NCBI GenBank assembly: GCA_963654355.1
Contig: CAVKBM010000197.1
Coordinates: forward strand, 1 to 7,208
DNA: 7,208 nt
Reading direction: 5' to 3'
Source: UBA1181 sp963654355
Lineage (GTDB): Bacteria; Bacteroidota; Bacteroidia; Bacteroidales; Paludibacteraceae
The notes under the pieces are model-generated. The model made no database searches, was not told where the DNA came from, and saw only the letters and a list, made by a program, of their open reading frames with translations. The translations under genes were made by a program, and so were the position numbers. Position 1 is the first letter of the stretch. The number at the start of each line of letters is the position of its first letter. Shown here piece after piece: positions 1 through 5,039 of the stretch.

Positions 1-1
1 T

Positions 2-121
2 TACCCTAAGATGAAAGTTGATGGACTTTATTACATTGACAATGACGGAAAGAAAGCAACGCCGCATAACATTTATTTTGGTTGTGATTGCAGACTTGCT
101 CATAATGATGAAAGTACATGA
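2..121 (+). CDS. C-terminal end of an unknown protein (5' partial)
   Basis: This frame is open from the window edge to a TGA at 119-121 and gives about 39 residues, ending in a Gly/Asp/Tyr-rich stretch with an FGCDC motif (a CxC pair). The composition (YYIDNDGKK, then NIYFGCDC) looks like real protein, and the start lies before the window unless the ATG at 11 is used. It overlaps the next small ORF by 17 bases, in keeping with the packed layout downstream. I do not recognise the family. The alternative frame that starts at 18 or 21 and runs over the same bases looks less protein-like in its first half, so I prefer this reading. Confidence is limited because so little of the gene is visible. 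Confidence 0.5.
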   Translation, partial: YPKMKVDGLYYIDNDGKKATPHNIYFGCDCRLAHNDEST

Positions 122-215
122 TTGCAATGGTGAGTTGTGGAATGTGGAAGCCCATTTATGTGAGTTGTCACAAACTGATATTAAAATAAAACTTGATAAG
201 CTGAAAGATGAGTAA
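105..215 (+). CDS. Small hypothetical protein, 36 aa
   Basis: This is a short ORF starting at the paired ATG codons at 105/108 and ending with TAA at 213-215. The product is polar with two cysteines (HDCNGELWNVEAHLCELS) and a lysine-rich end (KIKLDKLKDE). The frame can be extended back to a TTG at 18 or ATG at 21, giving up to 65 residues. That extension would overlap the partial upstream gene almost completely and would encode a run of hydrophobic residues that looks like an out-of-frame shadow. The stop overlaps the ATG of the next gene (208), a coupling arrangement seen throughout this window. No family is recognised, and the start is uncertain. Confidence 0.45.
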   Translation: MMKVHDCNGELWNVEAHLCELSQTDIKIKLDKLKDE

Positions 216-570
216 AATAATCAATGGCATAAACATTCAGGATTTTATATCTGGATGGTGGGGCAAACGTGACGAAGGTGCTAATGTGCTAAACAGTATA
301 GGTTTGCCTACTGATACAATTCCATTTGATGTGGAAAAGTTTTTAGTAACTGGTCAATGTATAATTATAATAGGTGGAGCAGAAGCACATATCACAATAG
401 ATAAACAAGACAATTGTTTTGAATTTTTATATAAATGCTTAAACGAAAAGCGTAGCTTTAAACTATTTAGAGAATGGAATGGCACGAATATAGAAGTGAT
501 AATCAAAATGGAGTCGTATTCATTGGGAGAGTGCGTTAGACAAATACTCATCAGCAAAAATATATTGTAA
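208..570 (+). CDS. Hypothetical protein, 120 aa
   Basis: A full-length ORF with good codon structure. It starts at an ATG overlapping the previous stop and ends in TAA directly against the ATG of the next gene at 571. The product is a soluble-looking mixed alpha/beta protein. It has a Trp/Gly patch near the N-terminus (SGWWGKRDEGA, residues about 15-25), a beta-rich hydrophobic stretch (QCIIIIGGAEAHITI, about 50-64) and a charged C-terminal half. There is no signal peptide. The isoleucine run is too short and too interrupted to be a convincing membrane span. I do not recognise a family. It belongs to the same head-to-tail set of small genes as its neighbours, and its GC content is very low (about 27% over 361-480 by hand count). 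Confidence 0.75.
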   Translation: MSKIINGINIQDFISGWWGKRDEGANVLNSIGLPTDTIPFDVEKFLVTGQCIIIIGGAEAHITIDKQDNCFEFLYKCLNEKRSFKLFREWNGTNIEVIIKMESYSLGECVRQILISKNIL

Positions 571-723
571 ATGACGTTTTTGAGATTTATTATAGCATTG
601 CTTATTGCAATGATGGCAATGGTTGCATTTTATGGTATTGCACTATTTGTTATATCTTTCTTCGGATTGCTATTTGATGATTTGACTGGAACAAACACTT
701 ATTTCATGTGGTCTTTAAGTTGA
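571..723 (+). CDS. Small membrane protein, 50 aa
   Basis: The ORF begins with ATG immediately after the TAA of the previous gene (zero spacing) and ends with TGA at 721-723. Residues about 3-35 are almost entirely hydrophobic (LRFIIALLIAMMAMVAFYG, then IALFVISFFGLLF). This allows one long membrane helix or a tight two-helix hairpin. The C-terminal tail is short and polar (DDLTGTNTYFMWSLS). The single arginine at residue 5 next to the hydrophobic core suggests the N-terminus faces the cytoplasm, by the positive-inside rule. Small phage membrane proteins include holins, superinfection-exclusion proteins and others. Nothing here chooses between them, so no function is assigned. Confidence 0.6.
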   Translation: MTFLRFIIALLIAMMAMVAFYGIALFVISFFGLLFDDLTGTNTYFMWSLS

Positions 724-728
724 GTAAG

Positions 729-890
729 ATGAAACAAATAGGCGTTCATTGTGGCATTAACACAAAGCCAAGATACACAATGCAATTATCCCCAAATGGG
801 GGGGGTAAGTCACCGACCATAACGTGTGGTTTGTTAAAGCAAATAAGTTCGTATGGTTATCCATATATACTGAATATCTATGAAACATAA
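729..890 (+). CDS. Small hypothetical protein, 53 aa, with a G8 tract
   Basis: The preferred start is the ATG at 729, five bases after the previous stop. In-frame TTG (720) and GTG (708) starts are also possible and would overlap the previous gene. The product has an N-terminal KQIGVHCGINTKPRYT and a central Gly-rich segment (LSPNGGGKSPTIT, residues about 21-33), followed by a Tyr-rich end. The three glycines are encoded within a run of eight G at 798-805. A slip of one base would change everything downstream, so the frame depends on correct base calling there. I do not recognise the family. No gene follows for about 150 bases, so this may be the last gene of its transcription unit. Confidence 0.5.
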   Translation: MKQIGVHCGINTKPRYTMQLSPNGGGKSPTITCGLLKQISSYGYPYILNIYET

Positions 891-954
891 AATAGTATTT
901 TACCCGACACTATACAAGAAAAGTGTCATTCACCCCCCCCAGTGCAAATAACAA

Positions 955-977
955 AAGTGGCACACTGACAGCCACTT
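955..977. repeat. Inverted repeat upstream of the 1044/thyX unit
   Basis: The arms AAGTGGC (955-961) and GCCACTT (971-977) are perfect complements around a 9-base spacer. The repeat ends one base before the possible -7 element TAGATTTG (979-986), so it would cover the -33 zone of that promoter. That is a natural operator position. It could equally be a chance hairpin of 7 bp. Confidence 0.35.
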
Positions 978-978
978 A

Positions 979-986
979 TAGATTTG
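979..986 (+). promoter_or_regulatory. Possible Bacteroidetes -7 promoter element for the 1044-thyX unit
   Basis: TAGATTTG matches the Bacteroidetes -7 consensus TAnnTTTG exactly and would start transcription around position 992, giving a leader of about 50 bases before the ATG at 1044. No TTG or TTTG is present 17-23 bases upstream, where AGTGG stands instead, so only half of the promoter is supported. Confidence is low. Confidence 0.35.
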
Positions 987-1043
987 GGATTGCGGGGTTT
1001 GATTTTAGACCAATGGTAATGGAAATTATAAAAATCAATAACA

Positions 1044-1229
1044 ATGGAAAAGGACATAACATTAACAAGTGATGAGGTTTGCACTATTCATTTAGCATTG
1101 CAAGACAAAATAATGAATACGGAAGCCTATTTCAAAACATCTACTTATCCTATGTCAGAACAAATAAAAAGTAGGATAAAGGCATGGAAAGAGTTGATAA
1201 CCAAAATAGAAAATGCAAAATGGAAGTAA
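1044..1229 (+). CDS. Hypothetical protein, 61 aa, upstream of thyX
   Basis: The ORF runs from ATG to TAA at 1227-1229 and overlaps the preferred thyX start by 10 bases, so the two are probably translated from one message. The product is a charged, mainly helical protein. It has an acidic N-terminus (MEKDITLTSDEVCTIHLALQ), a central turn (TSTYPMSEQ) and a basic C-terminal helix (KSRIKAWKELITKIENAKWK). There is no membrane segment or signal peptide. The N-terminal pattern, a few strands followed by DEVxxIHLALQDKI, resembles other small phage accessory proteins, but I cannot name a family. It follows the possible promoter at 979-986 and may be the first gene of this transcription unit. Confidence 0.65.
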   Translation: MEKDITLTSDEVCTIHLALQDKIMNTEAYFKTSTYPMSEQIKSRIKAWKELITKIENAKWK

Positions 1230-2113
1230 ACATCAAATGGCAACCGAGTGTCGAATGTATTGAACAAGGAAGCGGAGTTCAAGGCATGTATGAGCAGATT
1301 GAGCAGTGTGGTAGGAACTGCTACCGCTCAACTCCGAAAGGTGGAGAGAGTGCTGAGAAATTTACAAATGCAATGATTTCGTCAACTCACAACGCAATGT
1401 TGGAGCATGGAACTGTATATCTCACTATCTCAGAAAAAGAAGCTGGTGAAACCCCTCATCCAATAGTCTATAACAAATATTCAAAAGCCAATAGGGCACT
1501 GAGGTGGCATTTCAAACCAATTTGGTACATTACTACGAATTATCGTGTGTTGGTTGAAAATGGTTGGCTTTACTTATTGCAATATTGGTCTGAGCCTACT
1601 GAACACCACGAGAAACGTGTAACAATATTTTTTGATACTAATATCGGCATCAGTAGAGAGTTTAACCGCCACCGAGTTAATTCAATGGCTGAGAGCAGCA
1701 CAAGATATTGCAACTACTCCAAAGATAAGTTTGGTAATGCTATCTCAGTGATTGAACCCGACTGGATAAGAGATAGGGAAGTACTTGTATCAATGACCGC
1801 AAAAGACAAGACATTGACTGATTGCTTTGGCGAGGTTTGTTTGGGACAAGACAAGAATTGGAAGCCGTTTGAATATTGGCTGCTTGCTATGGAAACAGCA
1901 AACTATTGCTATCAGAAACTGATAGAACTGGGGTGTAAACCGCAAGAAGCGAGAGAAGTGTTGCCATTGGCCACCAACACTCAGCTTATTCATACTGCAT
2001 TTGTTTCTGATTGGCAGCATTTTATAGAACTGAGAGCAGAAGATAGACCAACCAATCACCCACATCCTATGGCTAAAGAATTGGCTGCACAAATCATACA
2101 ATTTTTAAAATAA
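1220..2113 (+). CDS. thyX: Flavin-dependent thymidylate synthase ThyX
   Basis: ThyX makes dTMP from dUMP using methylene-tetrahydrofolate and FAD/NADPH, in the cytoplasm. The 297-aa product has the family signature RHRxxSxxExSxRY at residues 150-163 (RHRVNSMAESSTRY, all key positions present). Upstream are the early motifs GRNCYRS (31-37) and NAMLEHGTVYLTI (58-70). Near the C-terminus are REVLPLATNT (245-254) and DWQHFIELR (264-272), which belong to the catalytic core and nucleotide-binding part of the family. It is somewhat longer than many ThyX proteins (about 220-270 aa) because of inserts before and after the signature. The end has PHPMAKELAAQI where many members have an AQxEIR-type ending. 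I chose the ATG at 1220 over an in-frame ATG at 1184 because the extra 12 residues would only lengthen the overlap with the upstream gene and do not resemble the family start. The enzyme would feed thymidine into phage DNA synthesis. Confidence 0.95.
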   Translation: MEVNIKWQPSVECIEQGSGVQGMYEQIEQCGRNCYRSTPKGGESAEKFTNAMISSTHNAMLEHGTVYLTISEKEAGETPHPIVYNKYSKANRALRWHFKPIWYITTNYRVLVENGWLYLLQYWSEPTEHHEKRVTIFFDTNIGISREFNRHRVNSMAESSTRYCNYSKDKFGNAISVIEPDWIRDREVLVSMTAKDKTLTDCFGEVCLGQDKNWKPFEYWLLAMETANYCYQKLIELGCKPQEAREVLPLATNTQLIHTAFVSDWQHFIELRAEDRPTNHPHPMAKELAAQIIQFLK

Positions 2114-2135
2114 GCAGTTCACACAATAATAATTT

Positions 2136-2197
2136 ACCACGAACCCGTTGATAATTGGAGAGAAATCACTATATTTGCAAACGAGTTCGTGGTTTTT
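2136..2197 (+). terminator. Long inverted repeat after thyX, possible terminator
   Basis: Arms 2136-2149 and 2180-2193 pair over 13 of 14 positions, including a perfect block ACCACGAAC/GTTCGTGGT. The only mismatch is C2145 against A2184. The right arm runs into TTTTT (2193-2197), as in an intrinsic terminator, and thyX ends 22 bases before the left arm. The 30-base loop is unusually long for a terminator, and it contains the promoter described next. The repeat could therefore be an operator pair instead. Confidence 0.5.
2148..2177 (+). promoter_or_regulatory. Bacteroidetes-type promoter for the 2211-3700 unit
   Basis: TTG at 2148-2150 lies 19 bases before TATATTTG at 2170-2177. This matches the published Bacteroidetes vegetative sigma pattern (-33 TTTG/TTG, -7 TAnnTTTG). 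Transcription would start near 2183-2185, about 27 bases before the ATG at 2211. The two elements lie almost entirely in the loop of the inverted repeat 2136-2193. It is the best promoter match I found between genes in the window. Confidence 0.6.
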
Positions 2198-2210
2198 AAT
2201 TCTAACAAAA

Positions 2211-2561
2211 ATGAATAAATCACGAAGAAAATTACTGGAACGTGTTGTTTTGACAATGCGTAAGTTAAAAAACATGGAGCCTAATAGCCACACGTTGGAT
2301 GTTGTTAAACAGGCAGCAGATGATTTGGAATTGGCTAACGATGAGGAACAAGATGCTTATGATAGTCTACCAGAAAATCTGATGTGGTCAACTAAGGCAG
2401 ATGTTATGAATGACAACTTAGAAAATCTTGCTGATGCAATGGTGGATATGGGATTTGTTGTTGAAGCCTATGAAACGGATAGCGATAATCCATATCACAA
2501 CGTTGAAAAAGAAATCCTTTCAGTAATTGAAAACTGTACGGAAGCCATAGAGCGAGTATGA
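2211..2561 (+). CDS. Acidic helical phage protein, 116 aa
   Basis: It starts at the ATG at 2211. The frame is open back to a TTG at 2148, but that codon is the -33 promoter element and lies upstream of the predicted transcript start. The product has a basic N-terminus (MNKSRRKLLERVV), then an acidic helix with the motif DEEQDAYDSLPENL at residues 44-57, and a second helical segment (about 62-82). A DEEQ-AxDxLPExL motif followed by a helix is common in small coiled-coil proteins of Bacteroides phages and mobile elements, from memory and not checked here. The function is unknown. The stop overlaps the next start (ATGA at 2558), so the two genes are likely translated together. It is probably the first gene of a four-gene unit ending at the 3733 terminator. 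Confidence 0.75.
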   Translation: MNKSRRKLLERVVLTMRKLKNMEPNSHTLDVVKQAADDLELANDEEQDAYDSLPENLMWSTKADVMNDNLENLADAMVDMGFVVEAYETDSDNPYHNVEKEILSVIENCTEAIERV

Positions 2562-2944
2562 ACAAAGAAAAACTTGGAATAGAACTTTCGCACAAGAGAA
2601 ACGGCAATCCAATAAAAGGGCTGACTAAATATGCAATCAAGTCCATTGAGGAAGGCCGTTCTTCTTATCCAGTAACTAATCTGCTTGTGTATTGTGAAGC
2701 ATTACGTTTACAAATGGCAATTACAGATTTGGCTATGGATGAAACTTATCCAGTAGACACTATACAAGAGGTGCATGAAGTATTGCAAATGCTGATGCAG
2801 CGGTGGAAAGTTGATGATACAGACATATACCGTAAGTCGGGAGTGCATTATACTGCGCCAAAAGGCAATACTGGTTCTCTCAGCATTACTACGATGTTGG
2901 AGATGTGCAAAGTTCTACATTGCAAGTTAGACTTTGTGATATGA
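2558..2944 (+). CDS. Putative tandem HTH-like regulator, 128 aa
   Basis: The start is an ATGA overlap with the previous stop. The sequence reads as two related halves. Residues about 20-55 (GLTKYAIKSIEEGRSSYPVT, then LLVYCEALRLQMAI) follow the pattern of the last helices of an XRE/Cro-type helix-turn-helix: sIExG, then a hydrophobic helix ending in a short beta-like hydrophobic segment. Residues about 90-127 repeat the pattern (IYRKSGVHYTAPKGNTGSLS, then TTMLEMCKVLHCKLDF). Aligned halves share G..S, a [VI]T.[LM]L..C..[LV] core and the hydrophobic end. A linker, DETYPVDTIQEVHEVLQ, joins them. It may be a DNA-binding regulator of this region. The HTH call is inferred from pattern only, and both copies are degenerate. 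Confidence 0.6.
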   Translation: MNKEKLGIELSHKRNGNPIKGLTKYAIKSIEEGRSSYPVTNLLVYCEALRLQMAITDLAMDETYPVDTIQEVHEVLQMLMQRWKVDDTDIYRKSGVHYTAPKGNTGSLSITTMLEMCKVLHCKLDFVI

Positions 2945-2983
2945 CAAATTGATGAAAGCAGTGTCATAACCCATTTTATTGTT

Positions 2984-3301
2984 ATGGCCGCAAAAGACAA
3001 AGAAGTAATGGAGAAAGCTTACAATGCGTATAAAGATTTCATAACGCTTTGTAAGACATTCTTCGGGAACAATCCAATTGACAGCGTAACCTCGCTGAAC
3101 AAAGAAAGTGAATTTTACAAGACCGCTCAGGACATTGCCAAGGAATTTGGTATGGACTGGGACAAGCTGACGATTGAGGATAGTAATGAACTCACAATCG
3201 CCTTGCTTGAAGATTACTACAATCGGATTGACGTAAATGATGATTACAATTATAACGTCACTATCAGCGTCAAGAAGAAAGCAGAAACAAAAGGCAAGTA
3301 A
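2984..3301 (+). CDS. Hypothetical protein, 105 aa
   Basis: The ORF starts at an ATG 39 bases after the previous stop and ends with TAA directly against the next ATG at 3302. The product is soluble, with an N-terminal helical part (KDKEVMEKAYNAYKDFITLC), a middle FGMDWDKLTIED segment that looks like a turn into another helix, and an Asn/Tyr/Asp-rich strand-like stretch (DVNDDYNYNVTISVKKK, about 83-99). It ends in a basic tail (AETKGK). There is no membrane segment. I do not recognise a family. Its position between an HTH-like protein and an HTH/zinc-ribbon protein suggests, only by context, a role in the same control or DNA-metabolism set. Confidence 0.7.
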   Translation: MAAKDKEVMEKAYNAYKDFITLCKTFFGNNPIDSVTSLNKESEFYKTAQDIAKEFGMDWDKLTIEDSNELTIALLEDYYNRIDVNDDYNYNVTISVKKKAETKGK

Positions 3302-3700
3302 ATGGATACGAGTACTGTTCAGTATTCGCTTAGACCAAAAGACATCCAAAAAGCAAGTTCTTTATTAGAGATACCACAAGAACAACTGCAACACTTTAAT
3401 GGGTTGAAGTTGCTCAACACCACCTATATAAGGAGTTTGCTGATGAGAGCCGATTTTGAACGCCTTACTAACGGACTGCACTATTTAGAAAAGTGCGATA
3501 AAAAGTATCGTTATCCAGAGGTCGTTAAGGCTCTTGCCCGTGAATATGGTATCGGCCCAAAAGCCGTATCAGCAATATTACACGGAAAGGATGAACAAAT
3601 ATATTTTTGTTCTAAGTGTGGGGTTAGAATAACGGCGCAAGGGGCGCGTAATAGAGGGGGCTTATGTTCCAACTGTTATGCTGATGCGCTTGAATTTTAA
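3302..3700 (+). CDS. HTH and zinc-ribbon protein, 132 aa, putative regulator
   Basis: The start ATG directly follows the upstream stop. The C-terminus carries two CxxC knuckles (C103-x2-C106 and C122-x2-C125) separated by 15 residues, in YFCSKCGVRI and LCSNCYADAL, as in small treble-clef or zinc-ribbon domains that bind one zinc ion. Before it, residues about 72-94 (PEVVKALAREYGIGPKAVSA) have the shape of a helix-turn-helix used for DNA recognition. The N-terminal 65 residues are helical, with no clear family. The pairing of an HTH and a zinc ribbon suggests a DNA- or RNA-binding protein. A phage transcription factor or a homing-endonuclease-associated domain are both conceivable. No nuclease motif is seen. 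It is the last gene before the terminator at 3733. Confidence 0.7.
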   Translation: MDTSTVQYSLRPKDIQKASSLLEIPQEQLQHFNGLKLLNTTYIRSLLMRADFERLTNGLHYLEKCDKKYRYPEVVKALAREYGIGPKAVSAILHGKDEQIYFCSKCGVRITAQGARNRGGLCSNCYADALEF

Positions 3701-3732
3701 TAAGTTGTTTCTAAGATTGTTCACTCTTAAAA

Positions 3733-3769
3733 CCCCACGCTATTGACAACAGATAGTGTGGGGATTTTG
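3733..3769 (+). terminator. Intrinsic terminator after the 2211-3700 unit
   Basis: Arms CCCCACGCTAT (3733-3743) and ATAGTGTGGGG (3753-3763) form an 11-bp stem with one G-T wobble and a 9-base loop, followed by ATTTTGTTTT. The distance from the gene stop (3700) is 33 bases. The left arm is preceded by AAAA, so the opposite strand would also read as hairpin plus T4, but no minus-strand gene is present to need it. Confidence 0.85.
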
Positions 3770-3803
3770 TTTTCATAGCAACGATGGCTAATGATAAGTA
3801 CAA

Positions 3804-4301
3804 ATGTCACAACAAGTTATTAAAACAAACATCAAGTTTAAGAAAAATGAAAAAGGAGTATTCCAGGGGTTTGTAACAAAGAACGAGCATGGCTCGTGGA
3901 GAGGGTGCAGAGAAGATGCTGATGTAAACAAAAAAATCGTATTACTCAACCCACGACAAGTGCCAATAGAAATCAAAGAAAACACATTATATCAATGCTC
4001 TTTGATACCGATGAAAAGTGATTGCGGTTATATCGTAATACACGCAAAACAAGTTCAGTTTGAAGCTAAGACCGAAACAATAGTGCATGAAAATGTCTAT
4101 CGGGTAATGGTCAAATTCGGTAATAAGGTTATCACTTACGACCCAACAAGCAAACAAGAAAAACGGAATGACATTCAAGGCATTGCGGATTTTCTCAGGA
4201 GTAGAGAAGATTTAAAATATGCAAATGCCGTGGCCGAGGAGTTCCTTGATTGTGCTTGTTTACTCCAAAGCATATACAATAGAAACAAAAATGGAGATTG
4301 A
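3804..4301 (+). CDS. Hypothetical protein, 165 aa
   Basis: The first gene after the terminator. I see no convincing promoter between 3770 and 3803, so it may depend on read-through or an atypical promoter. The product has a beta-rich first half with a Gly-rich segment (FQGFVTKNEHGSWRGCRED, residues about 20-38), then KKIVLLNPRQVPIEIKENTL and LYQCSLIPMKSDCGYIVIHA up to about residue 82. The alternating strands resemble an OB-like or SH3-like barrel, as a guess from pattern only. The second half is helical (GIADFLRSREDLKYANAVAE, then a Cys-rich DCACLLQSIYNRNK). No known family is recognised. The start at 3804 is preferred over an out-of-frame ATG at 3784 that gives only a 30-codon ORF. The stop is followed after 2 bases by the ATG of the next gene. 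Confidence 0.75.
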   Translation: MSQQVIKTNIKFKKNEKGVFQGFVTKNEHGSWRGCREDADVNKKIVLLNPRQVPIEIKENTLYQCSLIPMKSDCGYIVIHAKQVQFEAKTETIVHENVYRVMVKFGNKVITYDPTSKQEKRNDIQGIADFLRSREDLKYANAVAEEFLDCACLLQSIYNRNKNGD

Positions 4302-4303
4302 AA

Positions 4304-5020
4304 ATGTATATACAAAACATGACGATGGAAGAAATGGCACGAGAATATCGTGCCGACCTCCCTGAAATAGAAACAAACAATAATCGTATTGACCGCTCAG
4401 AATATGTTGGAAAACAACTCAGTAAAGCGAGAAAGGTAGGTAAATATAGCTTTGTCCGTTATTATAAAACTGATAGGGGCAATAGATATATCAATGTCTT
4501 TCAATATACAAAGTCACGTGAAAGCTCACGAAATAATCCAACATGGGATTGGAGCGTACACAGTATTGCATTGATGCAGACTTATAAAGGCACATCTGCT
4601 ATTGCTTTCTTCTCAGAAGCAAATATAGCAATAGTCTTTCAGCAACATTTCTTTGTCAGATATAAACAACGTTTATTGAATGTGTGCGATTGGCAAACAA
4701 AAAATGAATTATTAAAAGCAAAGACACTTGAAGATATTATTACAGTATGGATAAAGCGCAATCCGGATATAGTTTGGATAAACACCAAATCCAAGTTTGA
4801 TAATAGGGAACATATTTTTGCCCCTATCAATGACGGAACAATACTTATGCAATGGGATGGCGAACACATACAAGCTAATACATTCATAACTGATGGTATG
4901 TATTCAGAGAAACAATCTGAGATGCTCAGTCAAGCAGAAGATGCGAAACAAGAACAAGAAGAAATACAAGAGTTTATAAACATCCTCAAAGATATGAAAA
5001 ATCAAGAGGATAAATATTAA
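4304..5020 (+). CDS. Hypothetical protein, 238 aa, with HFFxRYxxR motif
   Basis: The start is the ATG at 4304, two bases after the previous stop. An in-frame TTG at 4298 adds only two residues. After a polar N-terminal part (1-45) there is a basic beta-rich region (VGKYSFVRYYKTDRGNRYIN, about 45-64), then a core with HFFVRYKQR at 115-123, a helix with LEDIITVWIKRNP (142-154), a DG pair near 177-178 and ANTFIT at 191-196. The C-terminal 35-40 residues are a Glu/Gln/Lys-rich helix, likely coiled coil. The spaced H-x3-RY-x2-R ... DG ... NTFI layout resembles, from memory, unnamed proteins in Bacteroidetes mobile regions, and suggests a conserved site such as a nuclease or RNA-binding pocket. I cannot name the family, and no activity is established. 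Confidence 0.8.
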   Translation: MYIQNMTMEEMAREYRADLPEIETNNNRIDRSEYVGKQLSKARKVGKYSFVRYYKTDRGNRYINVFQYTKSRESSRNNPTWDWSVHSIALMQTYKGTSAIAFFSEANIAIVFQQHFFVRYKQRLLNVCDWQTKNELLKAKTLEDIITVWIKRNPDIVWINTKSKFDNREHIFAPINDGTILMQWDGEHIQANTFITDGMYSEKQSEMLSQAEDAKQEQEEIQEFINILKDMKNQEDKY

Positions 5021-5039
5021 ATCATTAAAAATTAGTATT

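Larger units (their letters stand above)
891..1043. other. Noncoding, structured intergenic region
   Basis: No convincing ORF lies between the stop at 890 and the ATG at 1044. The stretch holds three inverted repeats: 906-911 with 922-927 (6 bp, 10-base loop), 955-961 with 971-977 (7 bp, 9-base loop), and 996-1000 with 1007-1011 (5 bp including one G-T pair, 6-base loop). It also holds a run of eight C at 933-940 and a sequence fitting the Bacteroidetes -7 element at 979-986. None of the hairpins is followed by a proper T-tract, so I do not call a terminator. It is probably the leader or control region of the 1044-thyX unit. A small RNA is possible but not shown. Confidence 0.4.

Noticed and set aside
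118..189. 23-codon ORF from the ATGA overlap at 118-121
   Set aside because: Too short, and it conflicts with the more protein-like 105-215 frame.
18..215. 65-aa reading from TTG/ATG at 18/21
   Set aside because: Its first half overlaps the better-looking partial frame 2-121 and encodes a shadow-like hydrophobic run. Only the 105-215 end is kept.
891..970. Open frame after the TAA at 888-890, in the same frame as the 729 gene, for about 26 codons
   Set aside because: Probably chance. It contains a Pro run from the C8 tract and has no start codon of its own or sign of read-through.
1184..1219. N-terminal extension of ThyX to the ATG at 1184
   Set aside because: Adds 12 residues that do not look like the family start and lengthen the overlap with the upstream gene.
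2148..2210. TTG start of the 2211 gene
   Set aside because: This codon is the -33 promoter element and lies upstream of the predicted transcript start.
906..2769. 14-base direct match (906-919 and 2756-2769)
   Set aside because: One chance match of this length is not surprising in an AT-rich 7-kb window, and the second copy is inside a gene.
2940..2968. Inverted repeat TATGACA / TGTCATA around the 2944-2984 gap
   Set aside because: Seven base pairs with a 15-base spacer, overlapping a stop codon. Too weak to call an operator.
3690..3719. Possible promoter TTG (3690), 19 bases, TAAGATTG (3712-3719)
   Set aside because: The -7 element has one mismatch to TAnnTTTG and the start would lie just before the terminator at 3733.
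3784..3876. 30-codon ORF from ATG at 3784
   Set aside because: Overlaps the clearly coding 3804 frame and has no support beyond an ATG.
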